From Bacteroidales bacterium (GTDB lineage: Bacteria; Bacteroidota; Bacteroidia; Bacteroidales; VadinHA17): 64,000 nucleotides of DNA. Positions 45,493 to 55,797 of this stretch are shown piece by piece. The notes below the pieces were generated by a model. It was not told the origin of the DNA. It made no database searches and worked only from the letters and a program-made list of their open reading frames with translations. A program made the position numbers and the translations under genes. Location of the stretch: positions 248,001 through 312,000 of the forward strand of contig JADKBK010000002.1 in the NCBI GenBank assembly GCA_016715075.1, written 5' to 3'. Position 1 is the stretch's first letter; the number at the start of each line of letters is the position of its first letter.

Positions 45493-45810
45493 TTAAACCA
45501 AAGCATTCAGTTTGGTGAGAAAGTTATTTTTTGGCACAGCGCCAACCTGTTTATCAGCTATTTTACCATCCTTGAAAAAAAGGATAGTCGGGATGTTCCT
45601 TATACCATACTTGGCTGCAACATTGGGACTGCTATCCACATCACATTTTACGATAAGAGCTTTTCCTGCATACTGCTCCGCAATCTCTTCAATAATCGGT
45701 GCAATCATCCTGCAAGGGCCACACCACTCAGCCCAGAAATCAACAAGTACGGGTTTATCTGATTTAATAACCACTTCTTCAAAGTTGCTGTCGTTTACCT
45801 CTAAAGCCAT
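45493..45810 (-). CDS. trxA: Thioredoxin
   Basis: The 105-residue protein is a standard cytoplasmic thioredoxin: DFWAEWCGPCRMIAPIIEE with Cys30 and Cys33, then the cis-Pro segment RNIPTILFFKDG. It reduces disulfides of ribonucleotide reductase and other partners. It starts at ATG 45810, 46 bp after the dnaE stop. A TATCTTTG box at 45848-45855 offers its own promoter, and a terminator follows, so it is likely monocistronic. Confidence 0.97.
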   Translation of the reverse strand: MALEVNDSNFEEVVIKSDKPVLVDFWAEWCGPCRMIAPIIEEIAEQYAGKALIVKCDVDSSPNVAAKYGIRNIPTILFFKDGKIADKQVGAVPKNNFLTKLNALV

Positions 45811-45847
45811 AGCTTACTAATATTATGTTTAAGAATAATTACTGGTG

Positions 45848-45855
45848 CAAAGATA
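45848..45855 (-). promoter_or_regulatory. Probable -7 promoter element of trxA
   Basis: The minus strand reads TATCTTTG (TAnnTTTG), 37 bp upstream of the trxA ATG and directly after the dnaE stop. The -33 partner would lie inside dnaE; none is clear. Confidence 0.45.
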
Positions 45856-45856
45856 G

Positions 45857-48800
45857 CTAATTAACTTTATATTCTATACCCGGATGGTCATCCAGGAAGG
45901 ATATTAATTCGTTATTCAGCCTGATGCGCATAGTCCTTGAGAACATTGGAAGGGAGATCTTATCATCAGGATCAATAAACAGGAATTTCAGTTCAGTTTC
46001 ACCTTTGTTCTCAAGGACCAGATCTTTCAGCTCCTTTATCATTGCCGGGCTGATATTTTCGGGATGGATTTTCAGGGTAACCGATTTGATGAGATCATCC
46101 TTCACACTCGACAACAGGTTGATTATTTTTACCTTGAATTCAAGTTCGTCTTCCCTGTATGGTCTTTTCTGCACCCTTCCCCTGAGAAGCAGATAATAGC
46201 CAATTGTGAAGAACTTACTGTTTTCAATATAATCTTTATCAAACATCATTATCCGGAAAGAATCAGAATAATCCTGTATTGTGAACGAACCGTATGGTTT
46301 CCCGTTCTTGCTTATGCCGTTCCTGGTTTCTGTGACCATTCCTGCCACTGTGACATCGCGGTCAAGATAATCCCTGAGATTCTGGAGATCAGCAAGACTG
46401 GCAGTAGTAAATGTTTCAATTTCAAGTTTAAAATCATCAAGAGGATGAGATGACAGATAAATTCCAATCACCTCTTTTTCCCTGTTGAGTTTTTCAAGCT
46501 TGGGCCAGTCAGGGCAGACCGATGGTTCAGGTCTTACCATGTCGAATCCTCCTGTTTCACCAAAGAGTGATTGCTGGCTGGAATTTTTTATCGTTTTAGC
46601 ATTGTTGCCATACCTTATAAGGCTTTCAATGAAGCTTGATCCCTTGGTATCGAGTGAAAAATACTGGGCTCTGCTTATTGATGGAAAGCAGTCAAATGCT
46701 CCTGCAACAGCCATAGCCTCAAGATTTTTCTTATTAAGTGCATTGAGATTAACCCTCTCCACAAGATCATAAATGTCGCTGTAAACGCCATTCTTCTCCC
46801 TCTCCTCAATAAGCTGCAGCACGGCGCTCTCCCCGACACCTTTTATTGCAACGAGTCCGAATCGTACATTCCCGGCTTTATTGACAGTGAACATAACGTT
46901 ACTCTCATTCACATCCGGACCAAGGACATCCATTCCCATCCTCCTGGTCTCGTCCATGAAGGTGGTGATTTTTTTTATATCACTGATATTTCTGCTCAAT
47001 ACGGCGGCCATATACTCAGCCGGGTAATTGGCTTTAAGATAGCCTGTCTGGAATGCAACAAGGGCATAGCAGGTGGAGTGTGATTTATTGAAGGCATATT
47101 GTGCGAATGCTTCCCAGTCGGACCAGATCTTATTGGCTATGTTCTCATCATGACCATTTCTTTTACATCCCTCCTGGAATTTCAGCTTCATCTCGTCCAT
47201 TATGGAACGCTTCTTTTTACCCATGGCTTTCCTGAGCGAGTCTGCCTCGCCTTTGGTAAACCCGGCCAGCTCCTGGGATAAAAGCATCACCTGTTCCTGG
47301 TAAACAGTTATTCCATATGTATCCTGCAGGTACTTCTCCATTACCGCAAGAGGGTAATCGATCTTCTCGGTCCCATGCTTACGCCTGATGAACTTCGGAA
47401 TGTATTCCATTGGTCCGGGACGATAGAGAGCATTCATCGCGATCAGGTCTTCCAGCCTGTTAGGCTCGAGATCCCTGAGGTATCTCTTCATCCCGGTTGA
47501 TTCAAACTGAAAGATCGCCGTTGTCTCTCCATTGCTGAAAAGCTCAAATGTCTTCTTGTCATCAAGTGGAAGAGTATCAATGTCTATATCGATGCCTCTT
47601 GATTTTTTTATGTTGAGTACGGCATCCTTGATAATGGAGAGTGTTTTTAGTCCGAGGAAGTCCATCTTGAGGAGCCCGACAGACTCGACATGACTTCCGT
47701 CATATTGAGTTGCATATAGTTCAGTGTCTTTAGCCGTACACAGCGGGATATAGTTGTCAAGGGAATCCTTTCCGATTATAATTCCGCAGGCATGGACACC
47801 TGTCTGCCTTACAGAGCCTTCAAGGACGGAGGCGTATTTAAGGGTCTGTGCAATAAGCTTATTAGAAGATTCTCTTTCCCTTGCAAGTTCGGGAACCTCG
47901 GCAAATGCTTCAGCAAGAGTTATTCCAGGCCTGTCGGGCACAAGTTTGGCAAGCCTGTCGGCATCAGGAAGAGGAAGCTTCTGAACCCTTGCGACATCCC
48001 TGATTGCCATTTTTGCAGCCATTGAGCCAAAAGTGATAATATGTGCCACTTTATCATGGCCATATTTGTTTACAACATATTTCAGGACAGCCTCTCTTCC
48101 GTCCTCATCAAAGTCAATATCTATATCAGGCATTGAGATCCTGTCGAGGTTCAGGAAACGTTCGAACAGTAATCCATATTTGATAGGATCGATATCTGTT
48201 ATCCTCAGGCAGAATGCTACTGCCGATCCGGCGGCTGATCCTCTTCCCGGCCCAACCGATACTCCCATATCCCTGGCTGCCCGCAGGAAGTCCTGAACAA
48301 TAAGGAAGTATCCCGGAAAGCCCATCTTAGCAATCATCTGAAGCTCAAAGTCGATCCTTTCAGTCTGTTCACTGGTAAGCGACCCCCATCTGGCTTCTGC
48401 CCCTTTATATGTGATGAAGCGCAGGTAATCATCCTTATCGGTAAAATTGTCTGGCAGTTCGAATTCAGGCATAATCGGATCATGATCGAGCTTGTATTTC
48501 TCAACCTTCTCGACAAGACCGGCCAGGTTATCTATTGCTTCAGGAATATCACTGAAGATCACCCTCATCTCTGCCTCACTCTTCAGATACTCCTGTTTTG
48601 AATACCTCAGCCTGTTAGGATCATCAATATCCTTTGCTGTGTTGATACATATCAGCCTGTCGTGCGCTTCAGCATCCTCAGCGTTGATAAAGTGGATATC
48701 ATTTGAGGCGATCAGTTTAACATTGAATTTTGCGGAAAGCTTTTTGAATCCTTCAATCACCTTCTGCTGCAGTGGAAATGCCGATCTGTCTGCTTCCGGA

Positions 48801-49342
48801 TCATAAGTCTCGTGCCTTTGTATTTCAAGGTAGAAATCTTCGCCAAAGATGTCAAGGTATTTTTTCAGGGCATTCTCTGCACCTGTCATGGTGCCATTAA
48901 GTATCTCATCCTGGATCTCTCCTGCAAGGCAGGCGGAGGAACCTATGAGTCCCTCGCTGTATTTTGCAAGCAGCTCCTTGTCAATCCTTGGCTTATAGTA
49001 AAAACCCTTGATCCAGGCCGTGGATACCAGTTTGATAAGATTTTTGTAGCCGGTAAGGTTTTTTGCCAGGAGAATGAGATGATCTCCGGAGCGGTCTTCC
49101 TTTCCGCTTGCATCTTCCAGTGACCGTTTTGCAACATAGATCTCGCAACCGATAACAGGTTTTATCCCCTTTTTTGTTGCATAATTATGAAACTCTTTAA
49201 CCCCAAACATATTACCATGATCGGTAATTGCTATGGCTTCCATCCCCAGCTCTTTTACCTTATCTATAAGCAATGGTATATTTGATGCTCCGTCAAGTAT
49301 AGAGTATTGAGTATGAACATGCAAGTGTGCAAATTTTCCCAT
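45857..49342 (-). CDS. dnaE: DNA polymerase III alpha subunit
   Basis: The 1161-residue polymerase matches E. coli DnaE in size. The N-terminal PHP domain opens FAHLHVHTQYSILDGAS, with AITDHGNMFGV. The palm carries Asp406 and Asp408 in MPDIDIDFDEDGRE (401 and 403 in E. coli). PGRGSAAGSAVAFCLRITDI, and YGITVYQEQVMLL and FNKSHSTCYALVAFQTGYL are further family blocks. A helix-hairpin-helix and an OB-fold (~990-1070, DVTVAGMVTETRNGIS) complete it. The divergent susC gene starts 264 bp away. Confidence 0.97.
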   Translation of the reverse strand: MGKFAHLHVHTQYSILDGASNIPLLIDKVKELGMEAIAITDHGNMFGVKEFHNYATKKGIKPVIGCEIYVAKRSLEDASGKEDRSGDHLILLAKNLTGYKNLIKLVSTAWIKGFYYKPRIDKELLAKYSEGLIGSSACLAGEIQDEILNGTMTGAENALKKYLDIFGEDFYLEIQRHETYDPEADRSAFPLQQKVIEGFKKLSAKFNVKLIASNDIHFINAEDAEAHDRLICINTAKDIDDPNRLRYSKQEYLKSEAEMRVIFSDIPEAIDNLAGLVEKVEKYKLDHDPIMPEFELPDNFTDKDDYLRFITYKGAEARWGSLTSEQTERIDFELQMIAKMGFPGYFLIVQDFLRAARDMGVSVGPGRGSAAGSAVAFCLRITDIDPIKYGLLFERFLNLDRISMPDIDIDFDEDGREAVLKYVVNKYGHDKVAHIITFGSMAAKMAIRDVARVQKLPLPDADRLAKLVPDRPGITLAEAFAEVPELARERESSNKLIAQTLKYASVLEGSVRQTGVHACGIIIGKDSLDNYIPLCTAKDTELYATQYDGSHVESVGLLKMDFLGLKTLSIIKDAVLNIKKSRGIDIDIDTLPLDDKKTFELFSNGETTAIFQFESTGMKRYLRDLEPNRLEDLIAMNALYRPGPMEYIPKFIRRKHGTEKIDYPLAVMEKYLQDTYGITVYQEQVMLLSQELAGFTKGEADSLRKAMGKKKRSIMDEMKLKFQEGCKRNGHDENIANKIWSDWEAFAQYAFNKSHSTCYALVAFQTGYLKANYPAEYMAAVLSRNISDIKKITTFMDETRRMGMDVLGPDVNESNVMFTVNKAGNVRFGLVAIKGVGESAVLQLIEEREKNGVYSDIYDLVERVNLNALNKKNLEAMAVAGAFDCFPSISRAQYFSLDTKGSSFIESLIRYGNNAKTIKNSSQQSLFGETGGFDMVRPEPSVCPDWPKLEKLNREKEVIGIYLSSHPLDDFKLEIETFTTASLADLQNLRDYLDRDVTVAGMVTETRNGISKNGKPYGSFTIQDYSDSFRIMMFDKDYIENSKFFTIGYYLLLRGRVQKRPYREDELEFKVKIINLLSSVKDDLIKSVTLKIHPENISPAMIKELKDLVLENKGETELKFLFIDPDDKISLPMFSRTMRIRLNNELISFLDDHPGIEYKVN

Positions 49343-49606
49343 GGATGGAGTTAAAATAAACAGTTAGATAGGTTAGCAAAATTACTTAAAAAAGGCATAA
49401 CTTGCATAGTGTTTTCTTATCTGTTGAAAACTTGGATCCGTTGGATGAAATATGATGATTGTCAACCAGGATCTGCCTTTAGTTAAATGATTGAAATTAT
49501 ATAGTAACGATTCGGTTATTTTGTTAAAAGTGACTTAATCACCTGACAACCAGACTGGGAATCAAATTATTCCCTGCTATTCAATTATTAACCTAAACTA
49601 TATGTT

Positions 49607-52600
49607 ATGAGAAAACTACTCTTACTTTTTCTGTTCTTTTGCGGGGCTCTGCTATCAGTGGCAGCCCAGCAGAAAACTGTAACAGGTACTGTTTCCTCTT
49701 CGGTTGAAGGAGAGGGCCTTCTGCCGGGGGTAACGATATCTGTTAAGGGGACTACATTGGGTACCATTACTGATGCCAATGGTAAATTCATTCTTAAAGT
49801 CCCTTCAGATGTAAACACTCTTGTCATATCCTACGTAGGGATGAAAACACAGGAGGTAAATATCGTTGGTCTTGCTGACATAAATGTGCTTCTTGAGCCT
49901 GAATTCCTGAACCTGGATGAGGTGGTGGTAACTGCTCTCGGCATATCCAGGGAGAAAAAGGCCCTTGGGTATTCGGTGCAGGACGTAAAAAAGGATGCAA
50001 TAGAACGGACTGGAAATACCGACCTGGCCGGAGCAATGCAGGGGAAACTTTCAGGCATTGACATTAAGCCGAGCAGTGGTATGCCTGGTGCTTCCTCACA
50101 GATAGTTATCCGCGGGGCCCGCTCATTTACCGGGAATAATACGCCTCTTTATGTTGTAGATGGTATGCCAATAACATCCACTGCGGATATTCAATCGGGT
50201 GCCGGTGGTGATTTTTCACTGCAGGGAGACGGAGTAACGGGTTCTGACCTCTCAAATCGTGCAGTGGATATTGACCCTTCAGATATAGAGAGTATAAATA
50301 TTCTCAAAGGGCAGGCAGCTGCTGCTCTTTATGGAATCCGTGCATCTAACGGTGTAATAATAATTACTACAAAGAGCGGACGGAATAATGTCATAGGGAA
50401 ACCTGTCATCTCAATCTCGCATACAAGCAGCTTTTCTGTTGTGTCACGCACCCCTGATTTCCAGACAACATATGCACAGGGAGTATATGGGGAGTATGTT
50501 CCAACTTCTTCATCCTCATGGGGACCCAGGATTGCTGACCTTCCTGATGATCCTACCTACGGTGGAAATGCCAACGGGCATCCGGGAAAATACTTAGTCC
50601 CCCAGCTTGAGGAGGGTCAGGTTGCTGATCCCTGGGTTACTCCGAAAGTATTCAATAACTGGGATGACTATTTCAGGACAGGTTATTCTTCGACTACCAA
50701 CGCAAATGTTTCACAGGCAAGTGAGAACGGCAATTTTGCACTTGGCTTGACTCAGACCTCGCAGAGCGGAATAGCTTTATCAACAGGAATGAACCGGTGG
50801 AATGCCAAAGCATCAGCTGAAAGAAAGATGGGTAAAAACTTCACTACAGGGTTCAGCTCTAATTTTTCAAAAACAGATATTGACAAGATCCCATCCGGGA
50901 ATGATGCAGCTCTGGCCGGGGTGTTGGGAGCACCTACAAGTTACAATCTGAAAGATTATCCATTTCATGTTCCGGGCGATCCTTATACCCAGATATATTA
51001 CCGTTCCGTTGCAGGATATGACAATCCTTACTGGGCTGCTGAAAATTATAAATTCAAGGAAAAAACAGACCGTTTTTTTGGCAATGGTTATATTAATTAT
51101 GCTGCAAAGCTTGGATCATCGATGAATCTGAAAGTCCGTTACCAGCTTGGAATGGATTCATATACCACTCATTTCCAGGATATCTTTGAATATGGCCATA
51201 ACGGGAATGATGGTATGATTGATAATTACGGGATCTCTTCTTCAACTGTAAACTCCCTTCTGACAGCCAATTATGACTGGAGGATAAACAGTGGATTGGT
51301 TTTCAGTGCAATGATTGGAAATGAATTCAACCAGGGGAATTACAAAACATATTCCGAACACGGCGAGGTATTGAATTTTGGCGGCTGGACACATATCAGG
51401 AATGCCAATATTGTAACCGCAAATGAATCTAAAGGCAAGGATCGTACTGTTGGCTTTTTTGGAAGTCTGTCCCTCGACTGGAGGTCTCTGCTTTTCCTTA
51501 ATGCCACGGGGAGAAACGATGTGGTTTCAACAATGCCGACAAATAACCGGACCTTCTTTTATCCCTCAGTATCCTTAAGTGCAGTGGCATCCGAACTGGA
51601 AGCGGTTAAAAACATTAACTGGATTTCGTTTGCCAAACTGCGTCTGTCATATGCAGAGGTGGGGCAGGCTGGCTCATACACAAAAAATTATTTCACTACC
51701 CCTACCTATACCGGCAGCTGGTGGTCAGGATCTCCGATTCTCTATCCTATTGACGGCGTAAGTTCCTATATTCCCAATAATATTCAGTATGACCCTAATC
51801 TAAAGCCTCAGAACACTAAATCGTACGAAATAGGTACAGAGCTCAAATTTTTCAATAATCGCATCGGGGTTGACTATACATTTGCCCGTCAGAATGTAGT
51901 CGATCAGATCTTTACAGTTCCTCTTGCAGGATCAACGGGTGCGAGGAATCTTCTTATGAACGGAGGTAAAGTGCACACTGTAAGCCATGAGGTTGTGTTT
52001 TACGCTGTCCCGGTCCAGTTAAAAGATTTCCAGTGGGATTTGAATGTCAATTTCACAAAGATTGACAATATTGTCGATGAACTGGCTCCAGGTGTTGAAA
52101 GCATCTTTCTCGGAGGGTTTACAACACCGCAGGTGAGGGCAGGTATAGGCACCACTTATCCTGTCATTTATGGAATCTCATACGTACGGGATGCTCAGAA
52201 CAGGATTGTTGTTGAAGATAACCCTGGTTCCCCGACGCACGGTATGCCATTAATTGGTGAGCCCGGAGTTATCGGGTCGGTATCTCCTGATTTTATAATG
52301 GGAGCAACCAACACCTTTACATATAAGAAGTGGGCTCTCAGCGCCTTGTTTGAATGGAAAAATGGAGGCGAGATGTATTCAGGAAGCAATGGATTAATGG
52401 ATTTCTACGGGATGTCAACAAGGACAGCAGACCGTGAGTCTACCTTTATCTTTGATGGCGTCAAGCCTGATGGCACACCTAATGATATTGTTCGAGGAGG
52501 TCCAACAGACCCTGATGCATTTCAGGATTTGCACAGAAACGTACTCACCAATATTGATGAGTATTATATACATGATAACTCATTTGTAAAGCTTCGCGAG

Positions 52601-52810
52601 CTTGCATTGAGCTACAGACCATCAAAGAAGCTGTTCAACTCTGTTAACCTTGGTGTTTCGGCTTTTGCACGTAACATACTTATCTGGACAGCCCTTGAAA
52701 ACTTTGATCCGGAATCAAGCCAGGGTAATACCAATATGGGTGGCTCATTTGAACGGTTTTCTGCACCCCAGGTAACCAGCTATGGTTTCAGTTTAGATTT
52801 AACCTTTTAA
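49607..52810 (+). CDS. SusC/RagA-family TonB-linked outer-membrane transporter
   Basis: The 1067-residue protein has a signal peptide (~1-20), then a carboxypeptidase-regulatory-like domain (~23-95, with GVTISVKGTTLGTITDANGK). The TonB box region is LDEVVVTALG, and the plug holds GALGxx-style ITTKSGRNN. A 22-strand barrel follows and ends GFSLDLTF with a terminal Phe. With SusD it imports oligomers or peptides using TonB energy. It is followed by susD (11 bp) and a lipoprotein. No sugar enzyme, sensor or anti-sigma factor is next to it, so the substrate is unknown. The upstream 264 bp gap divides it from divergent dnaE. Confidence 0.95.
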   Translation: MRKLLLLFLFFCGALLSVAAQQKTVTGTVSSSVEGEGLLPGVTISVKGTTLGTITDANGKFILKVPSDVNTLVISYVGMKTQEVNIVGLADINVLLEPEFLNLDEVVVTALGISREKKALGYSVQDVKKDAIERTGNTDLAGAMQGKLSGIDIKPSSGMPGASSQIVIRGARSFTGNNTPLYVVDGMPITSTADIQSGAGGDFSLQGDGVTGSDLSNRAVDIDPSDIESINILKGQAAAALYGIRASNGVIIITTKSGRNNVIGKPVISISHTSSFSVVSRTPDFQTTYAQGVYGEYVPTSSSSWGPRIADLPDDPTYGGNANGHPGKYLVPQLEEGQVADPWVTPKVFNNWDDYFRTGYSSTTNANVSQASENGNFALGLTQTSQSGIALSTGMNRWNAKASAERKMGKNFTTGFSSNFSKTDIDKIPSGNDAALAGVLGAPTSYNLKDYPFHVPGDPYTQIYYRSVAGYDNPYWAAENYKFKEKTDRFFGNGYINYAAKLGSSMNLKVRYQLGMDSYTTHFQDIFEYGHNGNDGMIDNYGISSSTVNSLLTANYDWRINSGLVFSAMIGNEFNQGNYKTYSEHGEVLNFGGWTHIRNANIVTANESKGKDRTVGFFGSLSLDWRSLLFLNATGRNDVVSTMPTNNRTFFYPSVSLSAVASELEAVKNINWISFAKLRLSYAEVGQAGSYTKNYFTTPTYTGSWWSGSPILYPIDGVSSYIPNNIQYDPNLKPQNTKSYEIGTELKFFNNRIGVDYTFARQNVVDQIFTVPLAGSTGARNLLMNGGKVHTVSHEVVFYAVPVQLKDFQWDLNVNFTKIDNIVDELAPGVESIFLGGFTTPQVRAGIGTTYPVIYGISYVRDAQNRIVVEDNPGSPTHGMPLIGEPGVIGSVSPDFIMGATNTFTYKKWALSALFEWKNGGEMYSGSNGLMDFYGMSTRTADRESTFIFDGVKPDGTPNDIVRGGPTDPDAFQDLHRNVLTNIDEYYIHDNSFVKLRELALSYRPSKKLFNSVNLGVSAFARNILIWTALENFDPESSQGNTNMGGSFERFSAPQVTSYGFSLDLTF

Positions 52811-52821
52811 CTTCTAATGCC

Positions 52822-54270
52822 ATGAGAAAAGCAATTTATATTTTATTCACATCAATCCTGATACTTGCCAATTGGTCATGTTCTGAAAAAATCATGGACG
52901 AAATCAATGAAAACGTTAATGATCCGACAGAGATGGTATCAAGATTGATTATTACAGATGTTATGACTAATACCGCTTTTTCTGTTGCCGGAGGTGATTT
53001 CAATTATTATGCTTCCATTTATATTGAACATAATGTCGGGATCTTCGGACAGTTTTACAATGCTGAGATTAGAAGCGGTGAACCTACCAGTTCAACAACC
53101 TATAATAATTCATGGGATGCTGTTTACCAGAACCTCTACAATCTGAAGGTGATTATCCAGAAATGCTCAGAGGGTGGAACCGAGACAGGCAACTGGCACA
53201 CACTTGGTGTTGCACAGATACTTAGTGCATATAACCTGGCTATTGTAACTGATGTGATGGGTGATGTCCCATGGAGTGAAGCTCTCCAGCCCGGAATAAT
53301 ATTCACTCCGGTGCTTGACAGGCAGGACGCAATATATGGAGAGGTTATCAGGCTTCTTGACGAAGCTATCCTGAATCTTGACAAAGAATCAGTATTTCCT
53401 TCACTGGGTACACAGGACCTGATCTACGGAGGTGACATAGCTTCATGGAAGAAGTTTGCATATGGACTGAAGGCGCGTTATGCAATGCATTTGTCTCTTA
53501 AAACCCCTGATTATTCCAACGTTATCGCATATGCAGATCAGTCATTTACAGCTGGTTCTGAACAGGCACAGTTTAATTATAACGGCACTTCGGCAAGCAG
53601 TCCGTTTTACCGGATGTACACTGACAGGGATTATTACGGAGCCAGCCAGAGCCTGCATGATAAACTGACTGAGAGAAACGATCCGAGGGATAATCTCTTT
53701 TTCATGCCTCATCCCCTTTCGGGAAGTAATGACATAGTGTTTGCACCTAACGGAACACCCAACCAGGTGCAGGGAATTTATTCAATTTCTGCAATCACTA
53801 ACGCAACCGCACCTACATACCTCCTGAGTTATCATGAAATTGAGTTCCTTAAAGCAGAAGCTTATGTGCGGCTGAATGACCTGCCAAATGCGGACACCGC
53901 CCTGAGGAGAGCTGTTACGGCAGCATTCATGAAGGAAAATATTGGTTTATCAGCTGCCGACGCTGTTGATTATTTCAATACAAATGTAAGACCCAGATTC
54001 CAGACAAATCCACTTTCAGAGGTAATGAATCAGAAATATATTGCCTTTTATGAGGAGGAAGCCCTTGAGGCATACATTGACTTCAGGCGGTTAAAAGCAA
54101 TGGGCAACAATGTTGTAAGTCTCGATAATCCTATGAATACAAACCTGTTTCCATTACGGTATACTTATGGTTCGGAGGATGTTACTACTAACTTCAATGT
54201 CCGCGATGCTTATGGAGACGGCACATATGTTTATTCAGAAAACGTCTGGTGGGCTGGCGGAACACGCTGA
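52822..54270 (+). CDS. SusD/RagB-family lipoprotein (SusD-like_2 type)
   Basis: The 482-residue protein has a lipobox ANWSC (Cys20). It then shows the helical SusD pattern: ENVNDPTEMVSRLIITDVMT at the start, a TPR-like first half with VYQNLYNLKVIIQKC and LGVAQILSAYNLAIVTDVMG, and late LLSYHEIEFLKAEAYVRLND, and YIAFYEEEALEAYIDFRRLK. It acts as the surface lid of the SusC transporter upstream (11 bp away). The N-terminus suggests the SusD-like_2 subfamily, whose ligands are poorly known. Confidence 0.92.
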   Translation: MRKAIYILFTSILILANWSCSEKIMDEINENVNDPTEMVSRLIITDVMTNTAFSVAGGDFNYYASIYIEHNVGIFGQFYNAEIRSGEPTSSTTYNNSWDAVYQNLYNLKVIIQKCSEGGTETGNWHTLGVAQILSAYNLAIVTDVMGDVPWSEALQPGIIFTPVLDRQDAIYGEVIRLLDEAILNLDKESVFPSLGTQDLIYGGDIASWKKFAYGLKARYAMHLSLKTPDYSNVIAYADQSFTAGSEQAQFNYNGTSASSPFYRMYTDRDYYGASQSLHDKLTERNDPRDNLFFMPHPLSGSNDIVFAPNGTPNQVQGIYSISAITNATAPTYLLSYHEIEFLKAEAYVRLNDLPNADTALRRAVTAAFMKENIGLSAADAVDYFNTNVRPRFQTNPLSEVMNQKYIAFYEEEALEAYIDFRRLKAMGNNVVSLDNPMNTNLFPLRYTYGSEDVTTNFNVRDAYGDGTYVYSENVWWAGGTR

Positions 54271-54309
54271 TTTCCGGTAGAATAAAGTTTAACTAAAAAT
54301 TATAACCAA

Positions 54310-55095
54310 ATGAAAAGATTAAATAAGATTCCATTTGCCATTATACTGATCATGTTATTTTTCAGTTGTGAAGAGGCGAAAGATCCTGCGGGTCAGCGGA
54401 ATGTAGGCATTGTTCCCCTGGTCACCGAAGTCAGCGGTATGTTTATCAGCGGTGAACTCAGTTCATTTATGCACTTCAAGGTTGATCTGGAAAACGGTAC
54501 TACTGTGGAAAATGCTCAGATTGTGGTATCTGCCGGGGATAATTTCCAGAGGGTAAAGTTAGCAGACATAACTACTTTCCCATCGGAATTCACTATTACC
54601 CTGGGCGATATTACCGAAAAGATCGGGGAGGTTAATGAAGGTGAAGTCGTCTATATTGAAGTTGTGACAACAAAAGATGGAATGACAACACGTTCAAATG
54701 CTGCTTTGGCCGAAATCGTCTTCTGCATGTATGATGTGAATATGGCAACAGGCAGTTATCATTCAGTATCTCCTCCTTCAGACTGGAATTCTGAAGGTGA
54801 TATAGCCCTCAGGGCTGATCCGGCTGATCAGTTTACAATTTACGTTACAGGGCTGGAAACGATCGAGGGGCTTGATGAGGACCAGGGCCCGCTTGTGATG
54901 CACATTGATCCGGCCACTTTCGCAGTTACTGCCGACAAAACAGTCCTTGCATCGGATGCATGGGGTGATACCAATATAGCTTATGAGGGCACTGGTGCAT
55001 ACAATTCGTGTTCCGGATTATATGAAATGAACTTCACTATATCTGTTGACCAGGGTGAGTATGGAACTTTTGCTTTTACATTTACAAGAAATTAA
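54310..55095 (+). CDS. Lipoprotein downstream of susCD, unknown
   Basis: The 261-residue product has a lipobox LMLFFSC (Cys20). The rest is predicted beta-rich, with FISGELSSFMHFKVDLENGT and ending GEYGTFAFTFTRN. No family is recognised. Position as third gene after susC and susD (39 bp gap) suggests a surface lipoprotein of the same transport complex, like SusE/F or an accessory ligand-binding protein. It does not resemble SusE in detail. Confidence 0.65.
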   Translation: MKRLNKIPFAIILIMLFFSCEEAKDPAGQRNVGIVPLVTEVSGMFISGELSSFMHFKVDLENGTTVENAQIVVSAGDNFQRVKLADITTFPSEFTITLGDITEKIGEVNEGEVVYIEVVTTKDGMTTRSNAALAEIVFCMYDVNMATGSYHSVSPPSDWNSEGDIALRADPADQFTIYVTGLETIEGLDEDQGPLVMHIDPATFAVTADKTVLASDAWGDTNIAYEGTGAYNSCSGLYEMNFTISVDQGEYGTFAFTFTRN

Positions 55096-55117
55096 GAGGA
55101 AAGTTTACTTTTATTCA

Positions 55118-55149
55118 TTTGTTCAGTAAATTATTTACACTTATCTTTG
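55118..55149 (+). promoter_or_regulatory. Bacteroidota-type promoter of rpsP-rimM
   Basis: TTTG (55118-55121) and TATCTTTG (55142-55149) are separated by 20 nt, matching TTTG-N19-21-TAnnTTTG at both boxes. The start codon of rpsP lies 45 bp downstream. This is one of two full matches in the window. Confidence 0.8.
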
Positions 55150-55194
55150 CACCCACATTTTTTAAACAGGTTAAATAATAAAGCGTAGAAATTA

Positions 55195-55770
55195 ATGGCA
55201 GTTAAAATCAGATTAGCTAGAAAAGGCCGTAAGAAACTGGCCTTCTACCACATTGTGGTTGCAGATAGCAGATCGCCACGGGATGGCAGATATATTGAAA
55301 AGATCGGATCATATAATCCGGTTACTAATCCGGCAACTATCGAACTAGATTTCGATAAGGCGTTGGGTTGGCTGCAAAATGGCGCATTGCCTACTGATAC
55401 ATGTAGAGCTATCCTGTCTTACAGAGGTGTTATGTTAAAGAAGCATCTTCTTGAAGGTGTGAAAAAGGGTGCATTCGATGAAGCTGAAGCCACAAAGCGT
55501 TTTGAAGAGTGGATGCAGCAGAACGAAGCAAAAATTGAAGCTAAGAAATCAGGTCTTGAGAAATCAAAGGATGATATACTTGGCAGCAGATTAGCCGAAG
55601 AGAAGCGGATTAACGATGCAAGAACAGCAAGAATTGCAAAGAGAAAAGCTGATGCTGACGCAAAACTGGTTCGTGATGTAAATGCTGCTGCTGCTGGTGA
55701 AGAAGCAGAGGTACCCGAGGCTGAAGAGAGTGCAGCAGATGCTGTTGCAGCAGATCAGCCACAGGAATAG
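55195..55770 (+). CDS. rpsP: 30S ribosomal protein S16 with long C-terminal extension
   Basis: The first ~82 residues are S16: VKIRLARKGRKKLAFYHIVV, then DSRSPRDGRYIEKIGSYNPV. The full product is 191 residues, roughly twice the E. coli protein (82). The tail is a charged, Ala/Glu/Lys-rich helix and ends in an acidic AEVPEAEESAADAV run. Long S16 tails are usual in this phylum. It precedes rimM by 27 bp, the common S16-RimM pairing in assembly of the 30S head. Confidence 0.95.
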   Translation: MAVKIRLARKGRKKLAFYHIVVADSRSPRDGRYIEKIGSYNPVTNPATIELDFDKALGWLQNGALPTDTCRAILSYRGVMLKKHLLEGVKKGAFDEAEATKRFEEWMQQNEAKIEAKKSGLEKSKDDILGSRLAEEKRINDARTARIAKRKADADAKLVRDVNAAAAGEEAEVPEAEESAADAVAADQPQE

Positions 55771-55797
55771 CTGAAAGTCATAAGGGTCTGTGATCCG

